Below are positions 8,284 through 17,000 of a stretch of 64,000 bases of DNA, one piece after another (positions within the stretch are counted from its first letter, which is position 1; every line of letters starts with the position of its first letter). The position numbers were made by a program, and so were the translations under genes. The stretch spans positions 1-64,000 of the forward strand of contig JAJRQK010000073.1 in NCBI GenBank assembly GCA_024280295.1, read 5' to 3'. The notes under the pieces are model-generated. The model was not told the origin of the DNA and ran no database searches. It saw only the letters and a list, made by a program, of their open reading frames with translations. The DNA is from Bacteroidota bacterium. GTDB taxonomy: Bacteria > Bacteroidota > Bacteroidia > Flavobacteriales_D > Crocinitomicaceae.

Positions 8284-9539
8284 TTAAAATCCCATTCGAA
8301 TCGTTCTTTAAGCAATCTTTCGACATATCTCACAACACTTTCATTTTCTATCTTCCCAAGTACTTCGCCGATAAATGCGCTTACCATTAATTTACGCGCA
8401 GATTTTTCTGATAATCCCCTTGCTCGTAAATAAAATATAGCTTCTTCATCAAGTTGGCCCGTAGTTGATCCATGAGAACATTTTACATCATCGGCATAGA
8501 TTTCTAACTCAGGTTTAGAGTTTACCGAAGCATCATCTGTAAGTAAGACATTTCCATTCGATTGAAATGCATTGATTTTCTGAGCATCTTTTCGAACGAA
8601 AACTTTTCCGTTGAATACTGCTGTCGCCTTTTCATCAATGACACCTTTGTACAGCTCATTTGAGTTACAATTAGCGGCGATATGATCTACGGTCGTATGA
8701 TTGTCAACGTGTTGCTTTCCTTTTAATAGATATGCACCATTTAAATTCGTCGTGCAATTCTGACCGTTCACTTCAACTTGAATGTTATTTCGAACAAGGC
8801 CACCGTTCAGTGTAATTGTATTCAATGTAAATGTTGAGTCTTTAGCTTGATCTACAAATTCTGTACTGATATGGTTTGCTTTCTCTTCCTCGAATTGTAT
8901 TTTATCGATTGTCAAAAAAGCATTTTCTTCTACGAATATCTCTGTGATCGAATTAGTGAAAGATTGATCAGTATCTTCAGAAAAGAAACCTTGAATAAAT
9001 GACGATTTTGAAAATGATTCAGCAGTAATTATAGTTCTAAAATTAGTAAGTTGACGCGCACCTTTGGTAATGTGAATGAGTTGAATTGGGCGATCCAAAA
9101 CGGTATTATTCTTGATGTTAATCCAAATCCCATCATTCAAATAAGCTGTATTCAGAGCATTGAATAATTCAGACTTATGCGTCACTTTTGTTTGCTGAAG
9201 GTCATCACTTGAACAAGATGATAATTTTTTGCAGGTAAATCCTTCGGGAAGATTATCCGATATTTCAGTTGATAAATATCCGTTTACGAAAAACAAAGTC
9301 AATGCAGAATCATCAATTATGTATGATGAAGTATCATTCACTTCTTTTCGCTCGGAGATAAAATCTATCTTTCCAAGTTTGGCAACTCTTGTGTATTTCC
9401 AAGCTTCAACCCTAGTTGTTGGAATCTCATTACTATCAAGCGTTTCGTTTGCCTCAGTTATCGAATTTGCAGGAAGTGGAACTGAAGTGAGACTTAATCT
9501 CTTAATGAACGCGTGTTTATTTTCTATAACCATCCCCAT
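8280..9539 (-). CDS. sufD: Fe-S cluster assembly protein SufD
   Basis: SufD is the scaffold subunit that pairs with SufB in the SufBC2D complex for building iron-sulfur clusters in the cytosol. The 419-residue product has the N-terminal helical part (PTTRVEAWKYTRV is the family's conserved entry segment) and the beta-helix core, with the conserved C-terminal SELEIYADDVKCSHG-like segment (here KPELEIYADDVKCSHGSTTG) and the terminal helical part ARGLSEKSARKLM. The ATG at 9539 starts 2 bp after the sufC stop; the longer frame to 9569 would overlap sufC. It is the last gene of the operon. Confidence 0.96.
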   Translation of the reverse strand: MGMVIENKHAFIKRLSLTSVPLPANSITEANETLDSNEIPTTRVEAWKYTRVAKLGKIDFISERKEVNDTSSYIIDDSALTLFFVNGYLSTEISDNLPEGFTCKKLSSCSSDDLQQTKVTHKSELFNALNTAYLNDGIWINIKNNTVLDRPIQLIHITKGARQLTNFRTIITAESFSKSSFIQGFFSEDTDQSFTNSITEIFVEENAFLTIDKIQFEEEKANHISTEFVDQAKDSTFTLNTITLNGGLVRNNIQVEVNGQNCTTNLNGAYLLKGKQHVDNHTTVDHIAANCNSNELYKGVIDEKATAVFNGKVFVRKDAQKINAFQSNGNVLLTDDASVNSKPELEIYADDVKCSHGSTTGQLDEEAIFYLRARGLSEKSARKLMVSAFIGEVLGKIENESVVRYVERLLKERFEWDFN

Positions 9540-9541
9540 CG

Positions 9542-10294
9542 TTAAAGCGCTAATTCTTCTTTTATCCAATCGTACCCTTTCTCTTCTAGCTCTAGTGCTA
9601 ATTCTTTCCCTCCAGTTTTCACGATTCTACCGTCATATAAAACATGAACAAAGTCAGGAATGATATAATCAAGTAAACGTTGATAATGAGTAATCACGAT
9701 AGATGCCGTATGGTTGTTTTTTAATTTATTGACACCGTTCGCTACAATTCTCAAGGCATCAATGTCCAATCCAGAATCTGTTTCATCAAGGATCGCTAGT
9801 TTTGGCTCGAGCATTGCCATCTGAAAAATCTCATTTCTTTTCTTTTCACCTCCAGAAAATCCTTCATTCACACTCCTTGAAGCTAATTTAGGGTCTAGTT
9901 CAACCAATGCAGATTTTTCACGAACTCTTGCCATGAAGTCCTTGGCTGATAAAGAATCCTCACCTCTATATTCTCGAATTTCATTAATTGCAGAACGTAA
10001 AAAATTAATATTAGACACGCCTGGGATTTCAACAGGATATTGAAATGCAAGGAACAAACCTTCACGAGCTCTGTTTTCCGGTTCAAGGTCAAGTAAGTCT
10101 TTTCCGTCAAAATCTATACTCCCCTGAGTAACTTCGTATTCTTCTCGTCCTGCAAGAACAGATGCTAAGGTACTTTTACCAGCACCGTTAGGCCCCATAA
10201 TTGCATGAATTTCTCCAGCTTTCACTTCGAGATTAAGTCCTTTCAAAATTTCTTTACCAGCGATTGTGGTATGTAAGTTCTTTATTGTTATCAC
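9542..10294 (-). CDS. sufC: Fe-S cluster assembly ATPase SufC
   Basis: The ABC-type ATPase of the SufBC2D scaffold. Length is 250 residues. It has Walker A GPNGAGKST near residue 35, the Q-loop FLAFQYPVEIPGV, the signature SGGEKKR, Walker B LAILDETDSGLD, and the H-loop histidine in IVITHYQR. The LDETDSGLD wording is typical of SufC. The start codon is GTG at 10294, which is needed to include the MITIKNLH strand; it lies 23 bp downstream of the sufB stop. Confidence 0.97.
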   Translation of the reverse strand: MITIKNLHTTIAGKEILKGLNLEVKAGEIHAIMGPNGAGKSTLASVLAGREEYEVTQGSIDFDGKDLLDLEPENRAREGLFLAFQYPVEIPGVSNINFLRSAINEIREYRGEDSLSAKDFMARVREKSALVELDPKLASRSVNEGFSGGEKKRNEIFQMAMLEPKLAILDETDSGLDIDALRIVANGVNKLKNNHTASIVITHYQRLLDYIIPDFVHVLYDGRIVKTGGKELALELEEKGYDWIKEELAL

Positions 10295-10317
10295 TTTCTA
10301 GTGTTTATTCGTTCATT

Positions 10318-11772
10318 TTAACCTACCGATCCTTCCAGACTGATCGTTAGTAGTTTTTGCGCTTCGACAGCAAATTCCATAGGAAGTTGATTTAAAACTT
10401 CTTTACAATATCCATTTACAATAAGACTTATAGCACTTTCTTCACTCAGACCTCGTTGCTTGCAATAGAAAATTTGGTCCTCACCAATCTTTGATGTAGT
10501 AGCCTCGTGTTCAATTTTAGCCGAACTGTTTTTACATTCGATATACGGAAATGTGTGGGCTCCACATTCGTCCGTCATAAGTAGAGAATCACACTGTGAG
10601 AAATTTCGGGCGTTAGTTGCATTTTTATGCACTTGAACAAGTCCTCGGTAAGAATTATGCGATTTGCCAGCTGAAATTCCTTTAGAAATAATCGTACTCT
10701 TTGTATTTTTCCCAAGATGAATCATTTTCGTTCCAGTGTCTGCTTGTTGGTAATTGTTAGTCACCGCTACAGAATAGAATTCACCAATTGAATTGTCTCC
10801 TTTTAAAATGCAGGATGGATATTTCCACGTCACAGCTGATCCTGTCTCAACTTGAGTCCAAGAAATTTTAGAATTATGTCCGCAAATACCTCGTTTAGTA
10901 ACGAAATTAAAAATCCCGCCAACGCCATTTTTATCACCCGGGTACCAGTTTTGAACAGTCGAATATTTAATATCTACTCCATCTTTAGCAATCAATTCAA
11001 CAACTGCTGCATGCAATTGATTCTCGTCTCGTTGAGGTGCCGTGCATCCTTCCAGGTAAGAGACAGTAGAGCCTTCATCAGCGATTACTAATGTACGCTC
11101 AAATTGCCCTGTTCCACCTTCATTAATCCTAAAATAAGTGGATAGTTCCATTGGACATCTAACTCCTTTGGGAATATAGCAAAAAGACCCATCTGTAAAA
11201 ACGGCTGAATTTAAAGCAGCATAGAAATTGTCACTTGATGGTACAACTGTACCCATGTTCTCTCTCACAAGATCAGGATATTCTTGAACAGCTTCTGAAA
11301 ACGAACAAAATATGATACCAAGTTCTTTCAGTTTGCTTTTAAATGAGGTTGCTACGGAAACAGAATCCATTACAAAATCAACAGCTACTTCAGTTCCAGT
11401 AAGACGTTTTTGTTCTTCCATTGAAATTCCCAATTTAGCCATGGTTTCTTTCATTTCTGGATCAACATCATCCCAACTTTCGTATTTTTTTGTCTGTTTC
11501 GGTGCTGAATAATAACTTATGTCTTGGAAATTCGGTTTTGTGTACTTTACATGAGCCCAGTTAGGCTCGACCATTTCTTTCCAAAGTCGGTATGAATTAA
11601 GTCTAAAATCTAATAACCACGATGGCTCATCTTTCTTTGATGAAATGAGTCGAATTACATCTTCGCTAAGTCCTTTGGGGATTTTATCTGATTCGATATC
11701 TGAAGTGAATCCAAATTTGTACTCTTGGTTTTCAAGGTCTTCAGCTAGTTCATTTTCTGTATAATCTGACAT
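10318..11772 (-). CDS. sufB: Fe-S cluster assembly protein SufB
   Basis: The core scaffold subunit of the SUF complex. The 484-residue product begins [13 protein letters not shown] at the ATG at 11772; the open frame to 11853 only adds sequence that overlaps the preceding gene. Family landmarks are [38 protein letters not shown], and the C-terminal block with [29 protein letters not shown] and ARGLSEESA-like [12 protein letters not shown]. Cysteines in the SYLEGCTAP region near residue 250 belong to the conserved beta-helix. It follows the A-type carrier gene by 7 bp. Confidence 0.97.
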   Translation of the reverse strand: MSDYTENELAEDLENQEYKFGFTSDIESDKIPKGLSEDVIRLISSKKDEPSWLLDFRLNSYRLWKEMVEPNWAHVKYTKPNFQDISYYSAPKQTKKYESWDDVDPEMKETMAKLGISMEEQKRLTGTEVAVDFVMDSVSVATSFKSKLKELGIIFCSFSEAVQEYPDLVRENMGTVVPSSDNFYAALNSAVFTDGSFCYIPKGVRCPMELSTYFRINEGGTGQFERTLVIADEGSTVSYLEGCTAPQRDENQLHAAVVELIAKDGVDIKYSTVQNWYPGDKNGVGGIFNFVTKRGICGHNSKISWTQVETGSAVTWKYPSCILKGDNSIGEFYSVAVTNNYQQADTGTKMIHLGKNTKSTIISKGISAGKSHNSYRGLVQVHKNATNARNFSQCDSLLMTDECGAHTFPYIECKNSSAKIEHEATTSKIGEDQIFYCKQRGLSEESAISLIVNGYCKEVLNQLPMEFAVEAQKLLTISLEGSVG

Positions 11773-11779
11773 ACTTACA

Positions 11780-12103
11780 CTATATTGAAAATGATTCACC
11801 ACAACCACATGTTCGATCCGCATTTGGATTGACAAAAATGAATCCCTTCCCATTTAATCCTCCCGAAAAATCGAGCGTAGTTCCAATAAGATAAAGGAAA
11901 CTTTTTTTGTCAACAACAATCTTCATTCCGTTATCTTCAAATGATTTATCATCCTCTTTTTCAGTATTATCAAAATCCAACTGATACATCAACCCAGAAC
12001 ATCCTCCACCTTGAACTCCAACTCTAATGAAATAACCATCCTTGCCATCTTCACTCATTAATCGAACTGCTTGGCTTTTTGCTGAGTCTGTGACTGTTAT
12101 CAT
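11780..12103 (-). CDS. A-type Fe-S cluster carrier (HesB/IscA/SufA family)
   Basis: A 107-residue A-type carrier that takes new Fe-S clusters from the SUF scaffold to apo-proteins. The three conserved cysteines are present: one in GGGCSGLMY near residue 37 and the CGCG pair near the C-terminus. The ATG at 12103 gives the standard [13 protein letters not shown] start; the open frame to 12172 is too long. It is the first gene of the suf operon. Whether to call it sufA, iscA or erpA cannot be settled from the sequence alone. Confidence 0.94.
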   Translation of the reverse strand: MITVTDSAKSQAVRLMSEDGKDGYFIRVGVQGGGCSGLMYQLDFDNTEKEDDKSFEDNGMKIVVDKKSFLYLIGTTLDFSGGLNGKGFIFVNPNADRTCGCGESFSI

Positions 12104-12197
12104 ATTTATTTTTTTAAATAATGCTCTTCCATTATTTAGATTAATTCTGAATAAAGGGAAAAGACATGACAAAAATACCCTTTTTATGGGATTGATG

Positions 12198-12205
12198 CAA
12201 AGATT
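12198..12205 (-). promoter_or_regulatory. Possible -7 element upstream of the suf operon
   Basis: Reads AATCTTTG on the minus strand, one mismatch from TAnnTTTG. It would give a leader of about 90 nt. I see no clear IscR- or Fur-like palindrome between it and the start codon. Weak call. Confidence 0.25.
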
Positions 12206-12353
12206 TGGAATACATCTTACTCTTGGGTAAGTAAATTGTTTACCTAGAATAATGTTCTCGAAATTATTTGCGCATAAAATTGATCCTATCTATCACTTAA
12301 TTCTTCTACACTATTAAATGCACTACATTTCGATAAAAGTGAAAGTAGATTTG

Positions 12354-12361
12354 TACATTTG
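12354..12361 (+). promoter_or_regulatory. Predicted -7 element for ribF
   Basis: TACATTTG, with a predicted start near 12366 and a 22-nt leader before the ATG at 12388. No FMN riboswitch fits in this short leader. Confidence 0.55.
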
Positions 12362-12387
12362 TTTAAGTACCCATTAAAGGGCAATTG

Positions 12388-13329
12388 ATGAATATTTTTC
12401 AAGGATTTGATCACATTGATGGAATTGTTAACCCGGTATTAACGATTGGTGTTTTCGATGGTGTTCATGTGGGGCATCAAAAAATTATCGAACAGTTGAA
12501 CAGGGAGGCCGAGAAGATTGGAGGAGAATCGGTGCTATTTACTTTTTACCCGCATCCAAGAATGGTTCTATACCCTGATAGCCATGAATTGAGATTGATT
12601 CAGACTCAAGCAGAGAAAATAGATAAGCTTAGAAGGATGGGGCTCAAAAACATCATTGTACATCCTTTTACTCATGAGTTTTCACGACTTACTGCAGTTG
12701 AATTTGTTCGTGATTACTTGGTGAATAGGTTGAATGTAAGTAAACTAGTAATTGGGTATGACCATCAGTTTGGAAAGAATCGAGAAGGGTCAATAACATT
12801 TTTGAAAGAGGTTGCTGAGATCTATGGTTTTAAGGTCATTGAGATTGATGCTCAGGAAGTTGATGAAGTGAATATTAGCTCAACAAAAATCCGTAATGCG
12901 ATTATGAAAGGGGAGATGGAACTTGCCAATAAATACTTAGGTGAACCATTTGAATTGAATGGTAAGGTAGTGCAAGGTGAGGCTCTAGGAAGGTCAATAG
13001 GATTTCCAACTGCTAATCTTGATATTGAGAGTGATATTAAGTTAATTCCAATGCTTGGAGTATATGCTGTCAATGTTGTTCTCCCAAATGGTTCTATTCA
13101 AGAAGGAATGATGAATGTTGGACTTCGACCTACTATTGCCAACCATGATAATCTCTCAATAGAGGTGAATTTATTCGATTTCCAAGGAGACCTTTATGAT
13201 GAGTATGTTACGGTACAATTCTTGTCACGATTTAGAGATGAAATGAAATTTGATTCTATTTTAGAATTGAAAGAACAACTTACAAAAGATGAAGAGAATA
13301 TTCGTTCTTATTTTACTTCTTTGGTCTAG
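12388..13329 (+). CDS. ribF: Bifunctional riboflavin kinase / FAD synthetase
   Basis: Converts riboflavin to FMN and then FMN to FAD. The 313-residue product has an N-terminal nucleotidyltransferase domain with the HVGH motif (residues 27-30) in GVFDGVHVGHQ, and the ISSTKIR segment that closes it near residue 165. The C-terminal riboflavin kinase domain starts near residue 185, with GRSIGFPTANL and PTIANHDNLSIEVNLFDF. The ATG at 12388 is used; the frame also allows a TTG one codon upstream. The LRR gene overlaps its 3' end by 41 bp. Confidence 0.96.
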   Translation: MNIFQGFDHIDGIVNPVLTIGVFDGVHVGHQKIIEQLNREAEKIGGESVLFTFYPHPRMVLYPDSHELRLIQTQAEKIDKLRRMGLKNIIVHPFTHEFSRLTAVEFVRDYLVNRLNVSKLVIGYDHQFGKNREGSITFLKEVAEIYGFKVIEIDAQEVDEVNISSTKIRNAIMKGEMELANKYLGEPFELNGKVVQGEALGRSIGFPTANLDIESDIKLIPMLGVYAVNVVLPNGSIQEGMMNVGLRPTIANHDNLSIEVNLFDFQGDLYDEYVTVQFLSRFRDEMKFDSILELKEQLTKDEENIRSYFTSLV

Positions 13330-13858
13330 TGCTATCCTTGCACAGGATGTTAAAATGTTTACTTGGGAAGAAGCATTAAGTGCTAACCCTGGCAGCGTAT
13401 TTGGGATTACTTTTGAGAAATTGAAGCTTAAATCACTCCCCGATGAATTGGAGAGATTCCACCAGCTTAAATATTTAAACATTTCTAAAAATAAATTGAC
13501 AAGACTTCCATCTTATATTGGTGAAATGAAGAATTTAATTCACCTAAATGCTGAACGTAATCAACTTGATATCTTTCCAATTGTTGTGTGCCGACTAGAA
13601 TCTCTCAGAGAGCTGATAATTAATCGGAATAGCATAACAGAGTTGCCTAGTTGCATTGAATATGCCTCAAAGTTGGAGTACATTGATATCTATGATAATC
13701 CAATCATTCATCTTCCAGAATCACTCGATAACCTCAATGAATTGAAGAAAATCGATTTCACCGGAATTCGTTTCAGTCCTAAATTCCAAAAATCGTGGAT
13801 GAATAGATTGCCCAATGTAGAGCTTATCTTCGATGCTCCGTGTGATTGTATGAATTAA
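13289..13858 (+). CDS. Exported leucine-rich-repeat protein
   Basis: A 189-residue protein with a signal peptide (residues 1-19, cleavage after ILAQ) and about six LRR units with the pattern LxxLxxLNxSxNxLxxLP (for example LKYLNISKNKLTRLPSYIG and LRELIINRNSITELPS). It should be periplasmic or surface-exposed and bind another protein. It has no T9SS sorting domain. The ATG at 13289 lies inside the 3' end of ribF in another frame, so expression is probably coupled to ribF, with no obvious functional link. Confidence 0.85.
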   Translation: MKRIFVLILLLWSSAILAQDVKMFTWEEALSANPGSVFGITFEKLKLKSLPDELERFHQLKYLNISKNKLTRLPSYIGEMKNLIHLNAERNQLDIFPIVVCRLESLRELIINRNSITELPSCIEYASKLEYIDIYDNPIIHLPESLDNLNELKKIDFTGIRFSPKFQKSWMNRLPNVELIFDAPCDCMN

Positions 13859-13967
13859 GCTGATTTAGTTTCACTTGTCTTCTCAGAATAAAATCTCGTC
13901 TTGCAATGTAAGCGCACTGTAAATGAGAAGTTTACCTACTTATATGGTGGCGTTTAATTAAATATTT

Positions 13968-13999
13968 TTTGAAACTGATATTTTTAATTCATATATTTG
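13968..13999 (+). promoter_or_regulatory. Predicted promoter of the surface-protein locus
   Basis: A TTTG -33 element at 13968-13971 and a TATATTTG -7 element at 13992-13999 with a 20-bp spacer, a good match to the Bacteroidota promoter layout. Predicted start near 14004 leaves a 68-nt leader before the adhesin ATG. Confidence 0.65.
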
Positions 14000-14071
14000 G
14001 TGTTGCTTGATTTCATACTAGAAGTTCAATTTTATTTTGGAACCAGCAACTACTTACTATTACTGAATAAT

Positions 14072-17000
14072 ATGAAAATATTTTACAATTCAAGATTGCA
14101 TAAAATTGCATTCTTACTTTTTGTCACTATTGGTTTTGGCTTTTCAGCTTCGGCATCTCATTATTCTGGTGGAGCTTTAACTTATACATACTTAGCTCCA
14201 AATCAATATGAGGTACGATTAGAGATTTACAGAGATTGCAACGGAATAGCAGTTGGGTCGTCTCAAATTGTAAATTATTCATCTGCGGCATGTGGAGTTA
14301 ACTCTAGTTTGACTTTAAACATTCAGAGTGTAACTGATATTACTCCTCTTTGTGCTGGCGCGACAAGTGCTTGTAGTGGGGGTGGATCTTTTGGGATTGA
14401 ATTGCATGTGTATACTGGAATTCTAAACTTGCCTCCAGGATGCAGTGATTGGATTTTATGGACTAGTAATTGTTGCAGAAATGGAGCGATTACTAACTTA
14501 TCTGGTGCAAGTTCTCAAGGCTTTTATATTGAAACTACGCTCGATAATACGGTTGGATTATTCGACAGTTCACCTCAGTTTTCTAATGTTCCTCAGTTTT
14601 TTGGCTGTGTTGGTCAAACAATCAATTTTCAGCAATTGGCATTTGATGCAGATGGAGATTCACTTGTATATTCACTTGTAAACGGTTTAACTTCAGCAGG
14701 CTCTTTAGTTGCTTATGCAGGAGGGTTTAGTGGTGTCAACCCATTTACAGTTCCTTTGGTTTTTGATCCTGCTACTGGACAGATAACATTTACTCCAAAT
14801 GTTGCTCAGGTTGCTGTTGTAGTGGTTCTGATCGAAGAGTATCGAAATGGTGTGTTGATTGGTTCTATCATGCGTGATATTCAATTTATTATTCAACCAT
14901 GTTCAAATACGATTCCATCACTTTCAGGTATAAATGGTGCAGTTGGTGTTTACGATGTTACACTATGTGAAGGCGCTACGATTTGTTTTGATATCTTTGG
15001 AAGTGATCCTGATATTGGTCAAAATGTTACGTTGACTTATTCTAATAATATTCCAGGTGCAACATTTGTGACTGCTGGTTCGGGAACGAACCCTTCTGGA
15101 ACATTCTGTTGGAATACAATGATTGGGGATGCAGGAACCTACGCGTTTTCAATTATAGCAGTTGATGATGCTTGCCCACTTATTGGACAGAATGCTGCTA
15201 TATATACGTTGAATATTGTGCCAAACCCGAATCCTACAGTAGATGCTGGCTTGGATGTTAATATCTGTGGAGGTGATACAACGGTCTTAACTGCAACAAC
15301 AACTGCTACTCCGGGGATTATATCATCTTATACATGGTCTCCAACTACGAACCTATCAACACCTAATACCGCAACTACTGATGCATTTCCAATAACTACA
15401 ACCTCATATACGGTTACGCTCCTTTATAATGATGGTTGTAGTTCTACAGATGCGGTAACAGTTAATGTGCTCCCAGATCCGTTAGCAAGTGTGTTCCCAT
15501 CATCTGCTGATGTTTGTGGAGGAGCAACTTACTTATTGTCTGGAGTAACGGATCAAATTGGTATGACTTTTCAGTGGTATGATCCAGCATTGGTTGCATT
15601 AGGACCTGGCACTGTGACAGGGGTACAGTCAATACTGTCAATTACTGTTCCTGCGGCGGCGGGTATCTACCCTTATATTTTGGAAGTTACAAACCCTTTG
15701 GGGGGATGTCTTTCTACGGATACGATTTTCTTAACTGTTGGAACTCCGCCTGTTTTGCCAAGTTGTGTAAATATTTATGTGTCAACTACAGGAACTGTAC
15801 TTGGGGCGGGTACTCAATTAGACCCAACAACATTGGCTGAGGGTATGAACCGTGCGGCTTGTAATAATGCTGTAATAAAAATTGCAACTGGAACATATAA
15901 TATCGACAACCCACTAAGTATTGGAAGTTTCTCTACACTAGAAGGTGGATTTATCCAAGGAAGTGCATGGACGAAAACGAGTACACAAGGAGCAACAACA
16001 ATAAATAGAACAACACTCAACCCTGAAGGTCCAGCTAATAATCAACGCTTGGTGGTTTTTTACGGAAATGGAAATACTGGATTTAGATTTCAAGATCTTA
16101 CGGTGACAACTGCAAATGGGAATCAGCCAGGTATGTCAACTTATGGATTACACTTAACTGCTTGTTCAAATTATGAGATTACCCGTTGTCAAATTAATGC
16201 AGGAGATGCTGCTGCCGGATCTATTGGCTCAAACGGAGTCGGTGGTTCGATCGGTACCAATGGTTTGAATGGAGGGGCGGGAAATAATGATAATCAAAGT
16301 GCTTCTGGTGCTGGTGGAAACGGTGCTTTAGGTGCTGGAATTAGTGCAGGAACTGGTGGTCCTGGTGCTCCAAACCCAGGAGGTTGCTGTAATAATGGTG
16401 GAACTGGCGGTATAGGTGCTGGAGCAAATCCTGCTAATCCTCGTTCTGGTGGAGGAGGAGGAGGTGCTGGATCTGGAGGAGAAGAGAATAGACCTGGTGG
16501 TCCAGGAGGAAATGGAGGAAATGGTGGTGCTGGTGCACTTGGAGGAAATAATGGTAACGGTGGAAATGGCGGCGGAAGCGGTGGAGGAAATTGTGGAACT
16601 GTTGGAATTCCAGGGGCATCTGGTTTAGTTGGAATAGCAGGTGCAGTTGGCCCTCTTGGATCGCACATAGGTGGTTTTTGGGTCCCTGGAACTATTGGTG
16701 GAACTGGAACTGACGGGACTGGCGGCGGCGGTGGCGGCGGCGGCGGCGGCGGTGGCGGTCAAGGTTGTCTTTTTTGTATTGATGGTGCAGGTTCCGGCGG
16801 CGGCGGCGGTGGCGGTGGCGGAGAAGCTGGTACTCCTGGGAATGGAGGTTTAGGCGGTGGATCGTCTTATGCTGTATACTTATTTACAAACGGAACAAAT
16901 AGTAACTTTGTCCAATCGAATTTAACATCGGGTCTTTTGGGATCAGGTGGGCTAGGCGGACCAGGTGGATTAGGAGGAGCTGGTGGTACAGGTGGATTTG

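Noticed and set aside
12104-12387. FMN riboswitch ahead of ribF
   Set aside because: The predicted leader is only about 22 nt and the conserved RFN segments are not present.
16294-16668. Long proline-rich minus-strand open frame (124 codons)
   Set aside because: It is the complement of the glycine-rich part of the giant surface protein; GGN codons read as proline in reverse.
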